Positions 15,169-20,313 of a stretch of 20,313 nt of DNA are shown here, in pieces (within the stretch, counting starts at the first letter, position 1; every line of letters starts with the position of its first letter). The notes under the pieces are model-generated. The model worked only from the letters and a program-made list of their open reading frames with translations, ran no database searches and was not told the DNA's origin. The stretch lies in NCBI GenBank assembly GCA_026398575.1, contig JAPLSP010000680.1, positions 1 through 20,313 on the forward strand, written 5' to 3'. This DNA comes from Candidatus Sumerlaeota bacterium (GTDB lineage Bacteria; Sumerlaeota; Sumerlaeia; JADFCT01). The translations under genes were made by a program, and so were the position numbers.

Positions 15169-17729
15169 AAGCCCATCTCATCACAAGCGCGCCAAAAGCC
15201 AAGCCCGAATTGCTCGCGCCCGCCGGGAGCGTCGAGGCGTTTTATGCGGCTATCGAGAGCGGGGCGGATGCGGTTTATTGCGGGACGCGGCAGTTCAACG
15301 CGCGGTTGCGGGCAAAGAATTTCTCACTCGACGATCTGGCGCGCTTGATCGCCGTTGCGCGCGGCGCGGGGCGCAAGGTTTATGTCACGCTCAATACGCT
15401 CGTCAAGGAAGAGGAACTCCCGGCGCTGGCGGAATTGCTTGCCGATTTGCGCATCATCGGACCCGATGCGCTTATCATTCAGGATTTGGGAGTCTATCGC
15501 CTGGCGCGCCGCCTTGCGCCCGAAATCCCGTTGCACGCCAGTACGCAGATGACAATCCACAACCTCGACGGCGCGCTTCAGGCGCAGCGCATGGGATTCG
15601 CGCGCGCGATCCTGGCGCGCGAGGCGACGTTCGATGAAATCCGCCGTATCCTCAGCAGCTACGCTCATGGCCGCAGCGCCAACCGCGGCCTCTGCATGCA
15701 ACCCTGCCGCCGGCTCTATAAGGATTTACGATTTGCGATTGACGATTTACGATTGCCGAAATCGCAGATCCATAATCCATTGGCTGCAGGGCAAGGCAAA
15801 TCCGCTGCTCGTCAATCGTCAATCCCCAATCGAGAATCGTCAATCAGAGGCCAGGAATCGTCAATCGTCAATCGTCAATCGTCAATCTTTTCCCCTCCCG
15901 ACCTGTGCGCGGCGACGATTCTGTCCCGTTTGATCTCCGTCGGAATTCATGCGTTCAAAATCGAGGGTCGGCTGAAATCCGCCGAAAGCGTTGCGCAGAC
16001 CGTGTCGGCCTATCGGTTGCTGATTGACGCCTATCCCGACGTGGCGCCGGAAATCATGAACGAGGCGCGCGCGCGGTTGGAACGCTCGCTCGGACGGCGC
16101 GCGGCAACGGGCTTCTATCGTTCGTCCGAAGGCGCGGGCGCAGGCGCAGGCGGCGACTCAAGCCAAAGCGCAGCGCCGGCGGAAGGCGAATCGCGGCTCG
16201 AAGCGCAGTCCGGGCGATCGCTTGGGAAGGTCCTGCGCGTCTTGCCGCAGGATCCCCGGCGATTCATGCTCGCGGCGCGAGAATGGGTCAAAGCCGGCGA
16301 TGGCTTGCGCGTCCATATCGCCGCGGGCGCGGCGCCACGCGCGTTCACCATCAAAAAAATGTTCCTCGGCGCCAAGCGCGTGACGCGCGCGCGGCCGGGC
16401 GAAGAGGTTTGGATCGAAGCGCCGCTTAATGTCCCGGTGGGGGCGCAGGTGATGAAAGTGCGGGACGCCGACGCCTCGGCGCAGGAAGGCAAGCGCAAGG
16501 TGGAGGAAAAATGGGAACGCGCGGCCGAGCTCGTCGAAACGCATTTCGATGAGCGCGCCGCTTTCAGTCCCGAACGCAAAGCCGCGCTAAAAGCGGTCCA
16601 AAAGCCCATGCCGCTTCCGCCCGCCACGGCTCAAAAGCTGGAGGCTTTTTCGCCGGAATGTTTGATCCAAGTCACGAGTGTGGACAAGATCAGGAAGCAG
16701 GGATCAGTGGATTGGGGGCCAAAAGACAGGGGTCAGGGGTCAGGGGCCAGGGGTCAGGATGAACAAGGCAGGGGACAGGGGTCAGGGGCCAGGGGTCAGG
16801 ATGAACAAGGCAGTGGACAGGGGGCAGAGATGAGGGGGCAGGAGGAAAGAAGCAGGTGGCAGGAGGCAAAGGAGAGGGCGAAGGGATCGCGAGGAAGGGA
16901 AGAGCAGGGGAGTGGAGGCGGAAGAGTGGGAATGATTGTGCCGCTGGGGGAGGTGGAACGCAGGGATTATGAGGAGCAAGCTGAAAAGGCCGCCGCGATT
17001 GGGGAGATCATTCTGGAATTGCCGCAGATCAGTTTTGAGGAAGCAGATCGCCGGCAAGAAATCCTTGCTTCATTGGAGCGCGCCGTGGAGTTGGGCGCGC
17101 GGCGATTCATGGTTTCCAATCTCGCGCACTTCAATCTGCTCCAGCGCGTCAAGCGGCGCGGCTTTTTCGTCATCGCCAGCCCGCTGAGCGGCTGCCTGAA
17201 TTCCGAGTCGCTCAGCCAGTTCGAGGAACTGGGCGTTTCGCTGATCGCGTATTCCATCGAGGGCGACGCCCAAACGCTCGAACGCCTGATCATGCGAACG
17301 GGTCCCGAGCGGGTGGCCGTTCAGGTTTATGGCAAGATTCCGCTCTTCCGTTCGCGCCAGCCATGGCCGGAAGTGGCGCCTTCCGACGAAAAGCGCTCCG
17401 AAGAAAAGCGCCCCGTAGAAAAGCGCTCCAGAGAAAATCGTCCCGAGGCAAAACATTCCGAAGGAAAGCGGCGCGAGATTCTCGCGCTCGATCCGCGCGA
17501 CGAGCTCTGGCTTGAGCGCCGCGAAGGTCTGACATGCGTCGTTCCCGCGCGGGATTTCAGTTTGCTGCGTCGGATGGATTGGCTGCGAAGCCTTGGCGTC
17601 CGCCACTTCATCTACGATCTGCGATGGTCCTCCGACGTCCCGCAGCGCATCGCCGACCTGGCGGCAGGCAAGCTCTTCCCTCGTCCGCGCGCTGAAACAA
17701 TGATGAACTTCGAACGCGGTCTGTCCTGA
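15165..17729 (+). CDS. U32 peptidase family protein (RlhA/TrhP-like) with repeat-encoded inserts
   Basis: 854 aa, against about 650 for RlhA, the long E. coli relative. The start ATG overlaps the rhuM stop. The N-terminal TIM-barrel signature is complete: PELLAPAGSVEAFYAAIESG (14-33), DAVYCG, HASTQMTIHN and ILAREATFDEIR; later FKIEGRLK (264-271) also fits. Family enzymes of this type take part in RNA base hydroxylation. The segment between DEIRRI (about 162) and LSSYAHGRSANRG is too short: the block with the first two conserved Cys (VHG...C...SGQC) is absent, leaving C177 and C181. Inserts encoded by short repeats sit at about 186-242, 508-590 and 742-767. The reading frame stays open throughout. 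It may be functional with altered chemistry, or decaying. Confidence 0.85.
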   Translation: MKAHLITSAPKAKPELLAPAGSVEAFYAAIESGADAVYCGTRQFNARLRAKNFSLDDLARLIAVARGAGRKVYVTLNTLVKEEELPALAELLADLRIIGPDALIIQDLGVYRLARRLAPEIPLHASTQMTIHNLDGALQAQRMGFARAILAREATFDEIRRILSSYAHGRSANRGLCMQPCRRLYKDLRFAIDDLRLPKSQIHNPLAAGQGKSAARQSSIPNRESSIRGQESSIVNRQSSIFSPPDLCAATILSRLISVGIHAFKIEGRLKSAESVAQTVSAYRLLIDAYPDVAPEIMNEARARLERSLGRRAATGFYRSSEGAGAGAGGDSSQSAAPAEGESRLEAQSGRSLGKVLRVLPQDPRRFMLAAREWVKAGDGLRVHIAAGAAPRAFTIKKMFLGAKRVTRARPGEEVWIEAPLNVPVGAQVMKVRDADASAQEGKRKVEEKWERAAELVETHFDERAAFSPERKAALKAVQKPMPLPPATAQKLEAFSPECLIQVTSVDKIRKQGSVDWGPKDRGQGSGARGQDEQGRGQGSGARGQDEQGSGQGAEMRGQEERSRWQEAKERAKGSRGREEQGSGGGRVGMIVPLGEVERRDYEEQAEKAAAIGEIILELPQISFEEADRRQEILASLERAVELGARRFMVSNLAHFNLLQRVKRRGFFVIASPLSGCLNSESLSQFEELGVSLIAYSIEGDAQTLERLIMRTGPERVAVQVYGKIPLFRSRQPWPEVAPSDEKRSEEKRPVEKRSRENRPEAKHSEGKRREILALDPRDELWLERREGLTCVVPARDFSLLRRMDWLRSLGVRHFIYDLRWSSDVPQRIADLAAGKLFPRPRAETMMNFERGLS
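15720..15890. repeat. 7-bp repeat insert inside the U32 gene
   Basis: The left part (about 15722-15755) has ACGATTT/GCGATTG/ACGATTT units at 7-bp spacing. The right part (about 15810-15888) has the reverse-complement unit GTCAATC in several copies. The whole block is translated in frame as an Arg/Ser/Gln-rich stretch between CRRLYK and FSPPDLCAA, which are normally close together in the family. Confidence 0.88.
16725..16830. repeat. 42-bp repeat insert inside the U32 gene
   Basis: Copies at 16737-16778 and 16779-16820 are nearly identical, with partial GGTCAGG copies on each side. They encode the 14-residue unit GQGSGARGQDEQGR/S. The period is a multiple of three, so copy-number change would not break the frame. 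A Gly/Glu/Arg-rich stretch continues to about 16930. Confidence 0.92.
17388..17466. repeat. 15-bp repeat insert inside the U32 gene
   Basis: About five degenerate 15-bp units encode EKRSE, EKRPV, EKRSR, ENRPE and AKHSE, followed by GKRRE. The charged block lies between PWPEVAPSD and ILALDPRDELW. Confidence 0.85.
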
Positions 17730-17785
17730 ATTTATCAGTGATTGCGATGGCAAACAAATAATTCTATCTGTCGCTAATCCCTGGG

Positions 17786-17812
17786 ATTTTTGCACCCTCC
17801 GTCTGCAAAAAT
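17786..17812. terminator. Stem-loop after the U32 gene, possible terminator
   Basis: ATTTTTGCA (17786-17794) and TGCAAAAAT (17804-17812) pair perfectly around a 9-nt loop, 57 nt past the U32 stop. The stem is AT-rich and no T-run follows on the plus strand, so terminator function is uncertain. Confidence 0.35.
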
Positions 17813-17845
17813 ATGCCATCTCGCGGCGCGACATCCGCGCTATCA

Positions 17846-17882
17846 GCGAAATCCGTGGTTAATTTTCAACCACGGATTTCGC
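17846..17882. repeat. Inverted repeat with 15-bp perfect arms
   Basis: GCGAAATCCGTGGTT (17846-17860) and its reverse complement (17868-17882) flank AATTTTC. Related words (ATCCGCG, GCGGATAATACGGAT) extend the symmetry on both sides. The 320-bp gap between the U32 gene and hicB holds this and the stem-loop at 17786-17812, but no gene. From memory, the AATCCGTGGTT type of repeat recurs in other environmental genomes. Confidence 0.88.
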
Positions 17883-18049
17883 GGATAATACGGATGGCAA
17901 AGAACGACAACATGTTGGTGTTCGGCATGGGATAAGGGCATACTGTTCCTGCCGAGGCAGAAATTGATTAAGAAGGCGCTTTGAATGCGGCTTGACGTCC
18001 CTCCGGTGCCAGATAACAATCTCAGCAGAATAGATGAGGGAGAATTTCC

Positions 18050-18271
18050 ATGCAGACGCAATTCACTGCAATTTATAAAAAAGTTCCTGAAGGCTTCGTC
18101 GCTTTTATTGAGGAATTACCGGGGGCGAATACCCAGGGGGCGACACTGGAAGAGGCGCGCGCCAATCTTGATGAAGCCGTGGCTCTGATATTGGAAGCAA
18201 ACCGCGCGCTGGCGGAAGAAGACCTTCAGGGTGCCGATATTATTCGGGCGCCTTTCGTTCTCACCGCATGA
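18050..18271 (+). CDS. hicB: HicB-family antitoxin
   Basis: 73 aa. ATG 18050 has GAGGGAG about 9 nt upstream. The sequence FTAIYKKVPEGFVAFIEELP, then GANTQGATLEEARANLDEAVALILEANR, is the typical HicB partial RNase H-like fold that masks the HicA toxin. It is the short form, without a C-terminal DNA-binding domain. Its stop overlaps the ATG of the hicA remnant (ATGA at 18268-18271), the standard hicBA arrangement for this order. As the toxin is broken, this antitoxin seems orphaned. A loose promoter-like pair (TTGACG at 17992, TAACAA at 18014) lies upstream. Confidence 0.9.
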   Translation: MQTQFTAIYKKVPEGFVAFIEELPGANTQGATLEEARANLDEAVALILEANRALAEEDLQGADIIRAPFVLTA

Positions 18272-18306
18272 AACGAACGGATTTCATTCGCTACCTGGAA
18301 TCGCAA
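18268..18306 (+). pseudogene. hicA toxin remnant (first 13 codons only)
   Basis: ATG at 18268, overlapping the hicB stop, encodes MKRTDFIRYLESQ, which fits the start of HicA toxins (M-K-R-x-D-x-I-R-x-L-E). The next codons do not match: the expected Gly-rich stretch with the catalytic His and the WWxNP-like block is absent. The frame instead runs on as an out-of-frame reading of the following glycosidase gene. The toxin is therefore truncated and almost surely inactive. Confidence 0.75.
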
Positions 18307-18320
18307 GAAAGGTTATTTTT

Positions 18321-20313
18321 ATGTCCGCCAGTCGCAATTGGTCCGTTCTATTCTCAGCTGCAGTTTTATTATTCTTCCTTGCTTCGGCCCGCGCTGAAAT
18401 CTCCATCACCGACGGCACGGGCGCGATTCGCGGACTCATGCTCCACGGCGAGACGATGGAGGTCAAAGCCAGCCTGCGCCTGCCTGTCAAAGGTTGGGGC
18501 AAGATTCCCACGCAGAGCGCGGCCAAGGACATCAAGACTTCGCGCCAGGGGAATCGGTTTGATTGGACGGGACGGGTCGAAATCGAAAGCGGGAAATCCT
18601 GCCAATATGAAGAAACCCTCGATGAGACTTCCGGCGGCGTTCATGTAAGCTATCGCGTTTTCGCACGGGATGACTTGAATTTGGAAGGAGTGTTCTTCTG
18701 GGTGGATATCCCTCTCTCGGATTTCGCCGGAGGCAGATATGAAGTCCTTCAGGAAAACGGACAGACCACCAACGGCATTTTTCCCAGCGCGCAGCCTGCC
18801 TCGCGCCATCTGCTCTATGCCAAAACCGCCAGCATCGTTTTCAGCGACGCCGCGGCGGCGCGAAAATTGGAAGTTACTCTGGACCGCCCCTGTTCCGTCG
18901 TGATCCAGGACAACCGCGAATTCAAGGGAAACAATTATTCCGCGTTTTTCACGTTCTATCCCGGCGCCCTGGCCAAAGGGCAGATCGCTGCGCTCGATGC
19001 CACGCTCAAACTCACCGGAAAAGCCGAAAGTGCGCCGGCGCGCCTGACGCTCGACGCGACCAAGTCCCGCTACCGCATGGACGGCTTCGGCGGCAATTAT
19101 TGCTTCAACATCGAATCGCCCGTCAGCCAGTTCACGCTCGATACGCTGCGGCAGGGATGGGCGCGTACGGAAATGCGGCTGGACCTGTGGGCGCCGGACG
19201 CGGGCAATTTCAACCCCGGCGTCAAGGATTGGGCCGCGCTCGAAGCCGCCGACGAGCCGGATTCGCGCACGCGTCTCGAATTCGAAATTGCCAAAAAGAT
19301 CCAGAGCAAAGGCATCCGCTACTGCATTTCGATCTGGCGCCTGCCCAATTGGCTTTATGAAGACGGCGGCGCGAACCCAAACGACCAAAGGCACAAAATC
19401 CATCCGGATAAATGGCCGCACTTGCTGGAGTGCATCGGCTCATATCTGCTTTACGCGAAGCGCAAATATGGCGTCGAGCCGGAATTGTTTTCATTCAACG
19501 AGCCGGATTACGGCGTGCGAGTGCTGTTCTCGCCCGAGGAACATCGCGACGCGATCAAGCGCATCGGCGCGCATTTCGCCAAGCTGGGATTGAAAACGAA
19601 AATGGCGCTGGCCGACGTGACCAATCCGCGCGATACGGTCAAGTACGCGCTGCCCGCCGCCGCCGATCCAGAGGCGCTGAAGTATATTGGCGCGGTTTCT
19701 TTCCATTCCTGGGGCGGCGCCAAGCCCGAACAATATCAGGCATGGGGCGATCTGGCTGCGCGCCTGAAACTACCGCTGCTGGTGGCCGAGTTGGGTGTGG
19801 ACGCAGGCGCCTGGCGGGGCGGGGCCTACAACACCTTCCATTATGGCGTGCAGGAGGCCGCGATGTATCAGGAACTGGTTCTCTACGCGCGCCCGCAGGG
19901 AACCATGCAATGGGAATTCACAGCCGATTATTCGACGGTTAAGGTGGATGACGCAGGCCGCGGCAAGCCGCCGCGTCTTACCCCCACATCACGCTACTGC
20001 TTCGTGAAGCACTTCTGCAATCTGACGCCGCTCGGCGCCGAAGCCCTTACAACCTCGGGCGACAATCCCAAAGTTCTTTTCACGGCGTTCCGCGGACAGG
20101 AAGGCGGCAAGCCCGTTCTGGCGCTCCATATCCTCAACACCGCCGGCGCCCGAACCATGACGCTTTCGGGACTGCCCAAAACGATCCAGACGCTGCGCGC
20201 CGTGCGCACGAGCGAGACGGATTCCTTCAAGGATCTGCCGCCCGTCGCCGTGAAGGATGGAGCTATTCAAATGGAATTGCCCGAGCAATCGCTCCTGACG
20301 CTGACCGCGCCGC
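18321..20313 (+). CDS. Secreted GH30-like glycoside hydrolase (3' end outside window)
   Basis: 664 codons are open from ATG 18321 to the window edge; AAAGG lies about 8 nt upstream, inside or just after the hicA remnant. A Sec signal peptide (SVLFSAAVLLFFLASARA, residues 8-25) is followed by an N-terminal beta-rich region to about 245. The catalytic TIM barrel starts with YRMDGFGGNYCF (G255-F256-G257-G258), as in GH30-like enzymes. The likely acid/base is E394 (SFNEPDY) and the likely nucleophile E490 (LLVAELGVD), both in clan GH-A positions. The region after about 590 looks like the start of a C-terminal beta domain. The family cleaves beta-glycosidic links in glucans, xylans and related polymers; the substrate here is unknown. 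Confidence 0.85.
   Translation, partial: MSASRNWSVLFSAAVLLFFLASARAEISITDGTGAIRGLMLHGETMEVKASLRLPVKGWGKIPTQSAAKDIKTSRQGNRFDWTGRVEIESGKSCQYEETLDETSGGVHVSYRVFARDDLNLEGVFFWVDIPLSDFAGGRYEVLQENGQTTNGIFPSAQPASRHLLYAKTASIVFSDAAAARKLEVTLDRPCSVVIQDNREFKGNNYSAFFTFYPGALAKGQIAALDATLKLTGKAESAPARLTLDATKSRYRMDGFGGNYCFNIESPVSQFTLDTLRQGWARTEMRLDLWAPDAGNFNPGVKDWAALEAADEPDSRTRLEFEIAKKIQSKGIRYCISIWRLPNWLYEDGGANPNDQRHKIHPDKWPHLLECIGSYLLYAKRKYGVEPELFSFNEPDYGVRVLFSPEEHRDAIKRIGAHFAKLGLKTKMALADVTNPRDTVKYALPAAADPEALKYIGAVSFHSWGGAKPEQYQAWGDLAARLKLPLLVAELGVDAGAWRGGAYNTFHYGVQEAAMYQELVLYARPQGTMQWEFTADYSTVKVDDAGRGKPPRLTPTSRYCFVKHFCNLTPLGAEALTTSGDNPKVLFTAFRGQEGGKPVLALHILNTAGARTMTLSGLPKTIQTLRAVRTSETDSFKDLPPVAVKDGAIQMELPEQSLLTLTAP

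Noticed and set aside
17070..17834. Minus-strand ORF opposite the U32 C-terminus
   Set aside because: Antisense shadow including the reverse of the 15-bp repeat; no recognisable domain.
18307..18648. Continuation of the hicA frame into a 126-residue protein
   Set aside because: After codon 13 it is an out-of-frame reading of the glycosidase gene, Arg/Ser-rich and without HicA motifs.
18369..19421. Minus-strand ORF (350 codons) opposite the glycoside hydrolase
   Set aside because: The plus frame carries the signal peptide, GFGG, NEP and AELG motifs; the antisense reading has no domain.

Overview
The window looks like chromosomal DNA of an uncultured, heterotrophic, polysaccharide-degrading bacterium. 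GC content is in the high 50s by eye. Several traits recall PVC-superphylum, Hydrogenedentes or Sumerlaeota-type genomes: four twin-arginine (Tat) signal proteins of the Gfo/Idh/MocA and xylose-isomerase-like families, a secreted right-handed beta-helix protein, a GH30-like glycosidase, an orphan UroD-like methyltransferase, and many short-period intergenic repeats. The lineage is an inference; no rRNA, tRNA or ribosomal protein gene is present to settle it.

Left part (1-11596, all genes on the minus strand). In transcription order from the right: a 4Fe-4S ferredoxin-like protein (11596-10736), a UroD-like protein (10453-9521), a Tat-exported Gfo/Idh/MocA oxidoreductase (9250-7901), a DUF433/DUF5615 toxin-antitoxin pair (7825-7234), a secreted beta-helix protein (7187-5394), an AAA ATPase of the DUF4143 class (5359-4181), a second Gfo/Idh/MocA protein (4004-2514), a Tat-exported sugar isomerase/epimerase-like TIM barrel (2355-1426), and a third Gfo/Idh/MocA protein that runs off the left edge (1176-1). 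The oxidoreductases, isomerase and beta-helix protein suggest oxidation, epimerisation and cleavage of sugars outside the cytoplasmic membrane.

Right part (11902-20313, all genes on the plus strand). A CrtI-like FAD oxidoreductase, a LeuD-type hydro-lyase small subunit without its large subunit, a RhuM-family protein overlapping by 4 nt a U32-family (RlhA-like) protein, a HicB antitoxin whose HicA partner is cut off after 13 codons, and a secreted GH30-like glycoside hydrolase that leaves the window at the right edge.

The most distinctive features are repeats and palindromes. Short tandem repeats of 7, 9, 10 and 16 bp fill intergenic spaces, and at three genes the repeat itself supplies the stop codon. 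The U32 gene carries three repeat-encoded in-frame inserts and appears to lack the segment holding the first conserved cysteine pair of its family. A 30-bp palindrome covers the start codon of the DUF4143 ATPase, and an 11+2+11 palindrome resembling a DtxR/IdeR box lies upstream of the ferredoxin gene. I found no CRISPR array, no transposase and no RNA gene.
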